A stretch of 6,741 nt of DNA from Actinomycetota bacterium (GCA_005787665.1 SYAB01000091.1:1-6741), one strand, 5' to 3'. Numbered from the stretch's first letter, positions 1-5,396 are shown. Notes: generated by a model not told the origin, from the letters alone. Numbers and translations: made by a program.

Positions 1-1
1 G

Positions 2-295
2 ATGGTGGATATGTACATGGAACTCGAGCAGGCGGTATCGGCGGCCTACCTGGCCACGCTCAACCTCGGCGCGACACCCCCCGATCGGGCGCGGGCGGTG
101 TCGGCGGCGAAAGCCACCGTCGGGCGGGCGGCCCGGTTCATCGGTCAGCAGTCCGTGCAATTACACGGCGGGATGGGCATGACCGAGGAACTGGCCATCG
201 GGCACTACTTCAAACGGCTCACCGCGCTGCAGTACGAGTTCGGCTCCACCGCTTTCCACCGTACGCGCTACGCACGGCTGACCCGGCAGTCGTAG
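2..295 (+). CDS. Acyl-CoA dehydrogenase, C-terminal part (5' end outside window)
   Basis: This is the last 97 codons of a flavin-dependent acyl-CoA dehydrogenase, which introduces an alpha-beta double bond into acyl-CoA thioesters during fatty-acid or sterol side-chain breakdown in the cytoplasm. The visible part is the C-terminal helical domain. QLHGGMG at residues 53-59 of the fragment is the family's FAD-contacting glycine motif, and it is followed by GHYFKRL. This wording resembles the small-subunit or pimeloyl-CoA dehydrogenase-like branch. The first ATG at base 2 is unlikely to be the true start, because the frame is open at the window edge and a full family member has about 350-400 residues. 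Counting from the GG pair, the usual catalytic glutamate position (MCAD Glu376) is Phe80, with Glu79 just before it. This may be a non-catalytic partner subunit of a heterotetramer. The stop lies 3 bases from the stop of the convergent neighbour. The family is sure; the substrate is unknown. Confidence 0.9.
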   Translation: MVDMYMELEQAVSAAYLATLNLGATPPDRARAVSAAKATVGRAARFIGQQSVQLHGGMGMTEELAIGHYFKRLTALQYEFGSTAFHRTRYARLTRQS

Positions 296-298
296 TTG

Positions 299-1078
299 CT
301 AGCGGCCGAGCACCTGGGCCATCACTTGCAGCGGGGCGAGATTGACGCCGATCCGGTGCGCGAAGGGGTATGCCAGCGCAACCACCACCGTGATGGACAG
401 TGCCGGGATCAGGCACCAGACGAAGAACAAGACCGGCCGGCGCGAGGCCACTGTCGTAATCCCCATGACGATGGCGACGAGCACCCCGGTGATCAGTAGC
501 AGCGCCGCCAGTACTCCCGGCAGAGTTCGTTTGGCGACGGCCGCAACCATCGCCGAACCCGTCCCGACCGCCGATGCCGCAGTCACCAGACTGTTGACCT
601 CCTGCGGTTTGGCACTGGGGCCGAATGCGTAGGTGTGCAGTGCATCCTCGAACTGATCCAACGGGACGAGTGAGGGCAGGTTGGTGGTGTCCCCCCTGAC
701 GAGGAAGGCATCATCGGCACTCGCGGCCGTCACGACATAGGTACCCAACTTGTCCATCAACGCAGCCGACGCAGCCCGGTCCGGGATGTTGTTGAGCTTC
801 CAGGCCATCTGCTGGATAGCGGCCGCCTGCTGCTCGACCGCGGCCTGCCCTGCGGAGACCGCTCCCCAGGTGACGGTGATCGCGAAGCCGACGAAAAAGG
901 CGAATGTCGCAGCCAATCCGGTGAGCAGATGACTCGCCTGGTCAGCGAGATCCTCACAGGTATCGCCGGAACAGCGACGCCGGATGAGCACCCTCGCCGA
1001 GTAACTCACGCCGATGAAGAAGACCAGGAGCAGCGCGCAGATCGCCCAGAGTGGGGTGCTGATGAGCAGATCCCTCAT
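299..1078 (-). CDS. DUF4239 (bestrophin-like) integral membrane protein
   Basis: A 259-residue membrane protein with four hydrophobic segments at roughly residues 9-28, 51-71, 185-206 and 215-239. A soluble region of about 110 residues separates the two helix pairs. The stretch around residues 54-92 (phenylalanine-rich helix, then a Trp, then an Ala/Gln-rich amphipathic stretch) and the overall plan match the DUF4239 family, distantly related to bestrophin channels. No transport activity is established for the family, so a channel role is only a guess. The ATG at 1078 is the only reasonable upstream start because TGA and TAG stops lie in frame 9-15 bases before it. No Shine-Dalgarno sequence is visible, but a TANNNT box sits 6 bases upstream, which would suit a leaderless transcript. 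The gene is divergent from the SOUL gene and ends 3 bases from the acyl-CoA dehydrogenase stop. Confidence 0.8.
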   Translation of the reverse strand: MRDLLISTPLWAICALLLVFFIGVSYSARVLIRRRCSGDTCEDLADQASHLLTGLAATFAFFVGFAITVTWGAVSAGQAAVEQQAAAIQQMAWKLNNIPDRAASAALMDKLGTYVVTAASADDAFLVRGDTTNLPSLVPLDQFEDALHTYAFGPSAKPQEVNSLVTAASAVGTGSAMVAAVAKRTLPGVLAALLLITGVLVAIVMGITTVASRRPVLFFVWCLIPALSITVVVALAYPFAHRIGVNLAPLQVMAQVLGR

Positions 1079-1084
1079 CGGCGC

Positions 1085-1090
1085 AAACTA
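1085..1090 (-). promoter_or_regulatory. Possible -10 box for a leaderless DUF4239 transcript
   Basis: On the minus strand TAGTTT fits the mycobacterial SigA -10 pattern TANNNT and is followed by six bases and then the ATG at 1078. Transcription would then start at or next to the A of the start codon, giving a leaderless mRNA. Such mRNAs are common in mycobacteria, and the lack of any Shine-Dalgarno sequence here agrees. There is no convincing -35 element. Inference from a short motif only. Confidence 0.35.
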
Positions 1091-1150
1091 TCAGTGCCAG
1101 ACCCGGAACAGTGACTCATCGCCGAGCGTTGAACGATCATCATCGAGAAC

Positions 1151-1156
1151 AGGGAG
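1151..1156 (+). promoter_or_regulatory. Ribosome binding site of the SOUL gene
   Basis: AGGGAG lies 5 bases before the ATG at 1162. It decides the start: the same frame has an earlier ATG at 1111, but that one has no such sequence, and the 17 residues it would add are polar and unlike the family's N-terminus. Confidence 0.7.
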
Positions 1157-1161
1157 TTGTC

Positions 1162-1791
1162 ATGCTGAACAAGATCACCGGGGCGCTCGGCCAGGTTGCG
1201 GAGGCGGCCGGAACCATCGTCGGGATCCGGCACGGCACCGAGGAACCTGACTTCACGGTGGAGCGCCGGGTGGGTGACGTCGAGATCCGACGTTACGGCT
1301 CGAGGATCGCCGCGGAGACCACCATCGACGCCGACGAGGAAGCCGCCCGCAACGAAGGCTTCCGTCGGCTGGCCCGCTACATCTTCGGCGGCAACACGAG
1401 CAAGACCACGATCGCAATGACAGCGCCCGTCGCCCAGCAGCAGAGCGAGAAGATCGCCATGACGGCACCCGTGGCCACCCAGCGCGGTGATGCGGGCCAG
1501 TGGACGGTGCGGTTCTTCATGCCCTCCGAGCGCACGCTCGACACCCTCCCGACCCCCTCCGACGATCGGGTCCGACTGGTCAACGTTCCCCCAGAGCGGG
1601 TGGCGGTGCTGCGCTTCTCCGGCATTCCCAGCCCGGGGGCCGTCGCCACGCACACCGCGGAGTTGTTGTCGGCGCTGCGCGCGGATTCCCTTGAGCCGAC
1701 CGGCGATCCGGTGGGCTGGTTCTATGACCCGCCGTGGACGATCCCGTTCCGGCGACGCAACGAGGTGGCGGTCAGCCTCGGTTCCCCCTAG
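1162..1791 (+). CDS. SOUL/HBP family haem-binding-type protein
   Basis: A 209-residue protein of the SOUL (haem-binding protein, HBP) family. The family signatures are visible in order: a beta-strand region with YEIRRY-like wording (VEIRRYG, residues 40-46), an acidic helix with EGFRRLARYIFGGN (residues 65-78), two copies of IAMTAPV (84-90 and 98-104), the strand QWTVRFFMPS (113-122), and a C-terminal WFYDPPWTIPFRRRNEV (186-202). Vertebrate members bind haem or porphyrins; bacterial members are mostly uncharacterised, so haem binding here is by analogy. The histidines are His24 and His164, and I cannot assign an axial ligand. There is no signal peptide or membrane segment, so it is probably cytoplasmic. 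It is divergent from the DUF4239 gene, with 83 bases between the start codons. Its stop overlaps that of the convergent small secreted protein. The doubled IAMTAPV is normal for the family. Confidence 0.88.
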   Translation: MLNKITGALGQVAEAAGTIVGIRHGTEEPDFTVERRVGDVEIRRYGSRIAAETTIDADEEAARNEGFRRLARYIFGGNTSKTTIAMTAPVAQQQSEKIAMTAPVATQRGDAGQWTVRFFMPSERTLDTLPTPSDDRVRLVNVPPERVAVLRFSGIPSPGAVATHTAELLSALRADSLEPTGDPVGWFYDPPWTIPFRRRNEVAVSLGSP

Positions 1792-1795
1792 GGGG
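1784..1795. repeat. 12-bp perfect palindrome holding two overlapping stop codons
   Basis: CCCCCTAGGGGG is self-complementary. The plus-strand gene stops with TAG at 1789-1791 and the minus-strand gene stops with TAG at 1788-1790, both read from the same central CTAG. With no loop bases it is a poor hairpin, so I do not call it a terminator. Confidence 0.9.
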
Positions 1796-2192
1796 CCGGC
1801 GGGACCTCCGGTTCGGCAGGTTCGGCCATCGGTGGCTGCGGCGACATCCCGGCCGGAACGCTGCTCAGCGGGCGCTGGGCGAGCAGCAGGATCGCATCGC
1901 CCATCGTGACGTCCTCGGTTCGCACGGCGTTCCAAATCTCCCGCAGGTACCCCAGCGTGCGGCGCTCGGGGGCGGTTGAGGTGGTACCCGGCGGAAGGCT
2001 GTCCGGACTCGGCAGGTGCGAAACACCTTCCTGCTCGACGGTCGCAGACACCGCGGCCGCAAGCGTCGGTTCCGGCTCCGCGGGAGTGAGCGGATCGGCG
2101 TCCGCGACGGGCGCGGCCAGCAGGCCCGCCGTGATGCCCAGAGCGGCCGCGCTGAAGCGGACACCCGTTCCCCACGATCGTCGACCGATCAC
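1788..2192 (-). CDS. Small secreted protein of unknown function
   Basis: A 134-residue protein I do not recognise. The start chosen is GTG at 2192, because GGAGGT lies 6 bases upstream of it and the resulting N-terminus is a good Sec signal peptide: Arg4-Arg5, a hydrophobic core at about residues 13-27, and a likely cut after APVADA (Ala32). The frame stays open to an ATG at 2276, but that start lacks a ribosome site and would bury the signal peptide. The mature part is Pro/Ala/Glu-rich at both ends (residues 33-78 and 110-134) and probably disordered. Between them is one compact helical stretch (residues 79-108) including GYLREIWNAV and GDAILLLAQRP, which looks like the only conserved functional segment. 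There is no cysteine, lipobox or membrane anchor. It is divergent from the VanX-like gene, so the two may share control through the GTYAC repeats. Confidence 0.75.
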   Translation of the reverse strand: MIGRRSWGTGVRFSAAALGITAGLLAAPVADADPLTPAEPEPTLAAAVSATVEQEGVSHLPSPDSLPPGTTSTAPERRTLGYLREIWNAVRTEDVTMGDAILLLAQRPLSSVPAGMSPQPPMAEPAEPEVPPAP

Positions 2193-2198
2193 GGTCCC

Positions 2199-2204
2199 AC
2201 CTCC
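2199..2204 (-). promoter_or_regulatory. Ribosome binding site of the small secreted protein
   Basis: On the minus strand GGAGGT lies 6 bases before the GTG at 2192. This near-consensus site fixes the GTG start over the ATG further upstream. Confidence 0.75.
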
Positions 2205-2253
2205 GATGCAATCAGCGGCCTGTACCCATCCCATCCGTTGCCGCCGATGATTC

Positions 2254-2276
2254 GTTACATCCGTCACTCCTGTCAC
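2254..2276. promoter_or_regulatory. Three GTYAC repeats at 9-bp spacing (candidate response-regulator operator)
   Basis: GTTAC (2254), GTCAC (2263) and GTCAC (2272) are direct repeats whose starts are exactly 9 bp apart, each pair separated by 4 bases. They sit in the 138-bp divergent gap, ending 54 bases before the VanX-like ATG and starting 61 bases beyond the GTG of the minus-strand gene. Direct half-sites of this kind are typical of OmpR/PhoB-family regulators. In actinobacteria MtrA, which controls several cell-wall enzyme genes, is the natural candidate. The spacing is seen directly; the regulator is inferred. Confidence 0.5.
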
Positions 2277-2330
2277 AGTCTCGGGTGGGCGCCTCGGCGG
2301 GGGCGTGGCCGATGCGCGCAGAATGGAGGG

Positions 2331-2987
2331 ATGCGATGGGTCCTGAATGCCGCGGCACTAGCCGCAACGATGGCGTTGCCGGGGGGGGCCGGCGCCACAC
2401 CCGACGGCGGGGTGCCGCCGGTCAGCCCGCAGGCCGCCGCGGCCGGCCTGATCGACGTGCGCAGCGTGGTCCCCGACGCGATCGTGAATCTGCGATACGC
2501 CACCTCCGACAACTTCGTCGGTGTGCCCTTGTACCCGCCCGGCGCGCGCTGCCTCGTGCACGAGTCGATGGGTCCCGGGCTGGCGACAGCCGCGGCGGCG
2601 TTGCGGGCCAAAGGACTCACCCTGGTGTTCTGGGACTGCTACCGCCCACACGAGGTGCAGGTGCGGATGTTCGAGGCGGTGCCGAACCCGGCCTGGGTGG
2701 CTCGGCCCACCGAGTTCGCGCGCAGCCCTGAAGCCGGCCGATCGGGGGACGTGACGATGGCCGCCGGCGGCGTGCCGGTGGACATGGGCACCGACTTCGA
2801 CACCTTCACCGCCGCGGCGGAGGCCTATGCCACCGACGGGGTCACCTCGCAGCAACAGGGCAACCGCGCGGTCCTGCGCAACGCGATGGCCAAGGGCGGG
2901 ATCGCCGGTTACTCCGGCGAGTGGTGGCACTTCGACGGACCCGGCGCCGGGCAACCCCGACCCATCCTGGACGTGCCGGTCGACTGA
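2331..2987 (+). CDS. Exported VanX-type D-alanyl-D-alanine dipeptidase homologue (M15D), altered zinc site
   Basis: A 218-residue homologue of the zinc-dependent D-Ala-D-Ala dipeptidases (VanX, DdpX), which split the dipeptide used in peptidoglycan stems. A signal peptide (residues 1-22, cut after AGA) sends it outside, unlike cytoplasmic VanX, so a periplasmic scavenging or cell-wall role is more likely than vancomycin resistance. Family motifs: NLRYATSDNF (53-62), WDCYRP with the substrate Arg at 105, SGDVT with the zinc Asp at 140, DMGTDFD (151-157), and GEWWHFD (196-202) with catalytic Glu197 and zinc His200. The first zinc ligand, His116 in VanX, aligns with Pro133 (CCT, bases 2727-2729); the next residue is Glu134. 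Activity is therefore doubtful. The start codon is odd: GGAGGG directly abuts the ATG with no gap, but the signal peptide supports it. No vanH/vanA-type genes are nearby. The PE-PPE gene follows after 90 bases. Confidence 0.85.
   Translation: MRWVLNAAALAATMALPGGAGATPDGGVPPVSPQAAAAGLIDVRSVVPDAIVNLRYATSDNFVGVPLYPPGARCLVHESMGPGLATAAAALRAKGLTLVFWDCYRPHEVQVRMFEAVPNPAWVARPTEFARSPEAGRSGDVTMAAGGVPVDMGTDFDTFTAAAEAYATDGVTSQQQGNRAVLRNAMAKGGIAGYSGEWWHFDGPGAGQPRPILDVPVD
2381..2388 (+). repeat. Run of eight G within the signal-peptide codons
   Basis: An uninterrupted G8 tract covers the end of the Pro17 codon, the Gly18 and Gly19 codons and the first base of the Ala20 codon. Loss or gain of one G would shift the frame of nearly the whole VanX-like protein. 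Mycobacteria lack MutS/MutL repair, so such tracts are prone to reversible slippage. Confidence 0.85.
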
Positions 2988-3032
2988 AACCGTCCAGCAA
3001 CTCCTCACGGGGTAGTCCTCACGCCGCCCGGC

Positions 3033-3041
3033 TGCTACGTT
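3033..3041 (+). promoter_or_regulatory. Possible extended -10 promoter of the PE-PPE gene
   Basis: TGCTACGTT combines the extended TGN element with a TANNNT -10 box (TACGTT, 3036-3041). The start of transcription would fall near 3048, leaving a leader of about 30 bases before the ATG at 3078. There is no clear -35 box, which extended -10 promoters can lack. It suggests the PE-PPE gene need not depend on readthrough from the VanX-like gene. Confidence 0.35.
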
Positions 3042-3067
3042 CGAAAGGTTCGGAACTCTCGGGCAAC

Positions 3068-3073
3068 GGGGGA
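3068..3073 (+). promoter_or_regulatory. Ribosome binding site of the PE-PPE gene
   Basis: GGGGGA ends 4 bases before the ATG at 3078. A TTG at 3075 is in the same frame but only one base from the site, so the ATG is preferred. Confidence 0.55.
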
Positions 3074-3077
3074 ATTG

Positions 3078-4469
3078 ATGCGTTTTGCCTGGCGATCGAT
3101 CGTCGCGGCCGTGCTGTCGGCTGCCGTCGCTCTGGCGGTTGCCGTACCGTCCACGGTCCAGCATGCGGTCAAGCTGGCCGCGACCGCGCTGTACATGGGC
3201 GGGACGGATCATCCATTGAGCGTCCCGGAGGACACCGCCGCTTACATCAGCGACTACATCGATTGGGCCTACACCGACATGGTCGGCCCGTCTGGGCTCT
3301 GCACCGGTGGCGATCCGGGCTGCGCGCAGGTGGCGGTCCGCACCCCCGCCGAGTTCTGGCCCGTTACCGGCCTGACGGCCATGCAGTTCGACCACTCGGT
3401 CCAACTGGGACTGGCCAATCTTGACGCCTGCCTGCGCGGCATCGCGTGCACTGTTACCGATCCGCCGTTCACCTCGACCGGCTCGCGCGTGTTGACCGAC
3501 ACCGCCTACACGGTTTTCGGCTATTCACAGAGCGGAGCGGTCGCCAGTATTCAGAAGAGCAACATGATTGCCCACCCGCCGGCAGGAACGGTCTCTTTCG
3601 TGTTCGTCTCCAACCCCAATCGCCCCAACGGTGGCGTCCTCGAACGCTTCGTCGGCGTCTACATCCCGATCCTCGGGGTGAGCTTCAACGGCGCCACCGT
3701 GACCAACTCACCGCAGCCGACACCACTCACTACGGTCGACTTCGTCCACCAGTACGACCCGGTGGCCGACTTCCCGACCAATCCGCTGAACCTGCTCGCC
3801 GTGGCAAACAGCCTGCTGGGCTTCGCATACGAGCATCCGGAGGGCCAACACGGCGCACCGCAACTGCAAGGCCAATACCAGGATTCGACCTACTACCTGT
3901 TCCCCTCCGAGACCCTGCCGCTGCTCCGCCCGGTAACCATCGTGCCGTTCCTGGGACCGCTGCTCGCCACGGTCCTGGACCCGCCGCTGCGCGTCCTGGT
4001 GGAGACGGGTTATGACCGAACCATCAACCCGGGGGCACCGACGCCGGCGAAGTACCTGTATTTCCCCAACCCGATCGCCACGGCCGTCAACGTCCTGAAG
4101 GCCATCCCCACCGGATGGGACAACGGGATCGCCTACCTCACCGGCGATCCGGCCAACCGGCCGTTCCACACCACACCGCCCGGGCCCTACGGGGTGGGCG
4201 GACCGCCGGTCAACGCCGGCGCGGTCGACCCCTACGGCCCGCCCACGCCCGCCGACGTCCTCGCGCCGCCCAGTCCACCCGAAACTCTGGCGTTGAAATC
4301 GGCCGCAGAGGCTCCGCGCGTGCGCACCCCACGGCGCGCTCCGGCGCGCGCGGTGGCGGCGGGTGTCACCGCGAGTACTTCCCTCGCGAAACCCACGCCG
4401 CATCGCGACACGGCCGCCCCGAGGGCAACGAAGCGCCCCCAGCGCAGCGGGCCGGCTCTCAGCCGATAA
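3078..4469 (+). CDS. Secreted PE-PPE-domain serine esterase
   Basis: A 463-residue exported protein built around a PE-PPE domain, an alpha/beta-hydrolase fold. Members tested in mycobacteria act as esterases or lipases on short to medium acyl chains. Despite the name it carries neither a PE nor a PPE N-terminal domain. The N-terminus has Arg2/Arg6, a hydrophobic core (residues 8-22) and a likely signal-peptidase site near AVA (22). The hydrolase domain spans about residues 80-310. GYSQS at 148-152 is the GxSxS nucleophile motif, with Ser150 (bases 3525-3527) as the probable nucleophile. YDPVADFP (226-233) carries the probable acid (Asp227 or Asp231), and YEHPEGQH (251-258) offers His253 or His258. 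Four cysteines (75, 82, 118, 124) lie before the motif and could form disulfides outside the cell. Residues from about 367 form a Pro/Ala tail becoming strongly basic after 412, probably disordered and perhaps wall-associated. Its last 11 bases overlap the convergent acyltransferase gene. Confidence 0.87.
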   Translation: MRFAWRSIVAAVLSAAVALAVAVPSTVQHAVKLAATALYMGGTDHPLSVPEDTAAYISDYIDWAYTDMVGPSGLCTGGDPGCAQVAVRTPAEFWPVTGLTAMQFDHSVQLGLANLDACLRGIACTVTDPPFTSTGSRVLTDTAYTVFGYSQSGAVASIQKSNMIAHPPAGTVSFVFVSNPNRPNGGVLERFVGVYIPILGVSFNGATVTNSPQPTPLTTVDFVHQYDPVADFPTNPLNLLAVANSLLGFAYEHPEGQHGAPQLQGQYQDSTYYLFPSETLPLLRPVTIVPFLGPLLATVLDPPLRVLVETGYDRTINPGAPTPAKYLYFPNPIATAVNVLKAIPTGWDNGIAYLTGDPANRPFHTTPPGPYGVGGPPVNAGAVDPYGPPTPADVLAPPSPPETLALKSAAEAPRVRTPRRAPARAVAAGVTASTSLAKPTPHRDTAAPRATKRPQRSGPALSR

Positions 4470-5313
4470 TCGGCAGCCGGTTGCGAGTCATCTCGGTGAG
4501 CGCGTCCTGCATCGCGGTGTGGATCCGCTCGGCGTAGTCCTCGGCAGCCTCGCCGGTTCGCGCGGTGGTCGCCGCCAGCACCCGGGTGTGCAGCTTGGTC
4601 GGGAGCGGCAGGTACGGCAGCATCCCCACCGCCCCGGTGTTGAGTCCCCACGGCAGCGACAGGCTGGTGGGCAGCGCCTTGACCCGCAGCAGCTTGTCCA
4701 GGCGCAGGGCCCGAGCCAGCCGTTCGCCATCGGAGAGCACCAGCAGCGACTCCCCCGCGCCGGCGGTCACAACCGGCACGATGGGCACGCCCTCGTCCAT
4801 CGCCAGCCGGGCGAATCCGCTGCGGCCGCCGAAGACGATCTGGTTGCGGTCGGCGAACGTCTTGGCCGCGTCGAGGTCCCCGCCGGGGAAGACGACGACG
4901 TGATTGCCCGCGGCGAACGCCTCGTGGGCGCTCTCCCGGCTGGCCGGACGCGCTCCCAGATGCTCGACGATCGGTCCGACGCCCAGCGTCCACGCCAACT
5001 GATGGGTCAGGAAGGTGACCGGACGGTCCAACTCCAGATCCTCGAGCGCCGCGCCGACCGCCATCACGTTGAGGTCGACGATGCCGCCGAATCCGTGGTT
5101 GGCCACGAACAGCACCGGATCGTGCAACGCGCCGGCCTCGACGTCGACCTGCAGCCGGTGGTAGCGACGGACGAACTCGATCAGCCGGTGCCGCAACGCG
5201 TTCAACGCGGCCTCCAGCCGCTCCCCACCGGGGTCGACGACCTGCTCCAGGGTGCCGAGCAGCGCGTCGGCGAACTGCTCCACCGCGGCGCGGGGACGGT
5301 CCTCGGCACTCAC
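4459..5313 (-). CDS. Lysophospholipid/MGAT-like acyltransferase family protein
   Basis: A 284-residue acyltransferase of the LPLAT superfamily, in the branch near mono/diacylglycerol acyltransferases. The likely reaction is acyl transfer from acyl-CoA to a lysolipid or glyceride at the inner membrane face. Visible motifs: VANHGFGGIVD (70-80) at the catalytic His block, with His73 as the expected base; a G-A-R-P-A-S region before VVVFPGG (139-145), the substrate-binding FPGG block; then GGRSGFARLA (162-171) and VPIVPVV (176-182). There is no signal peptide or clear transmembrane helix. His73 to Asp80 is longer than the classic HX4D spacing. The start is uncertain. GTG 5313 is chosen because the in-frame TTG at 5343 lies inside an inverted repeat, but neither has a ribosome site. 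The monooxygenase gene lies 83 bases upstream on the same strand, so co-transcription is possible. The natural acceptor cannot be read from sequence. Confidence 0.8.
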   Translation of the reverse strand: MSAEDRPRAAVEQFADALLGTLEQVVDPGGERLEAALNALRHRLIEFVRRYHRLQVDVEAGALHDPVLFVANHGFGGIVDLNVMAVGAALEDLELDRPVTFLTHQLAWTLGVGPIVEHLGARPASRESAHEAFAAGNHVVVFPGGDLDAAKTFADRNQIVFGGRSGFARLAMDEGVPIVPVVTAGAGESLLVLSDGERLARALRLDKLLRVKALPTSLSLPWGLNTGAVGMLPYLPLPTKLHTRVLAATTARTGEAAEDYAERIHTAMQDALTEMTRNRLPIIG

Positions 5314-5330
5314 GGATGCCAGTGTGACGT

Positions 5331-5391
5331 GTCGAGTGCGCAATCACGCACGAAAAGTGCGAGGAAACCCCTGCGAGATTGCGCACTCAAC
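5331..5391. repeat. Imperfect 20-bp inverted repeat between two co-directional genes
   Basis: Arms 5331-5350 and 5372-5391 pair at 18 of 20 positions, including a perfect 12-bp core (GAGTGCGCAATC at 5334-5345, its complement at 5377-5388). The 21-base spacer, together with the arm edge, contains a smaller perfect hairpin: CGCAC, loop GAAAA, GTGCG (5347-5361). It fills most of the 83-bp gap between the monooxygenase stop and the acyltransferase start. No T-run follows, so it is not a standard intrinsic terminator. It could be an mRNA processing or attenuation structure, or one copy of a dispersed palindromic repeat. Confidence 0.85.
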
Positions 5392-5396
5392 TCGGC

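Noticed and set aside
1411..1473. Repeated IAMTAPV heptapeptide in the SOUL protein as a possible recent duplication
   Set aside because: Paired MTAPV motifs are normal for SOUL/HBP family proteins.
1075..2211. 378-codon open frame on the minus strand opposite the SOUL gene
   Set aside because: Arg/Gly-rich, low-complexity translation with no family motif. It is the mirror frame of real genes on both strands and arises from high GC at third positions.
2283..2307. G-rich stretch upstream of the VanX-like gene as a possible G-quadruplex
   Set aside because: Only three G-runs of three or more are present, with a final GG; a stable three-layer quadruplex is not supported.
2331..2987. Vancomycin resistance (van) cluster
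   Set aside because: No VanH, VanA-type ligase or VanRS genes are visible, the protein is exported and its zinc site is altered.
2358..3404. 348-codon open frame on the minus strand opposite the VanX-like and PE-PPE genes
   Set aside because: It crosses the gap between two well-supported plus-strand genes and encodes His/Arg/Gly-rich sequence typical of an antisense shadow.
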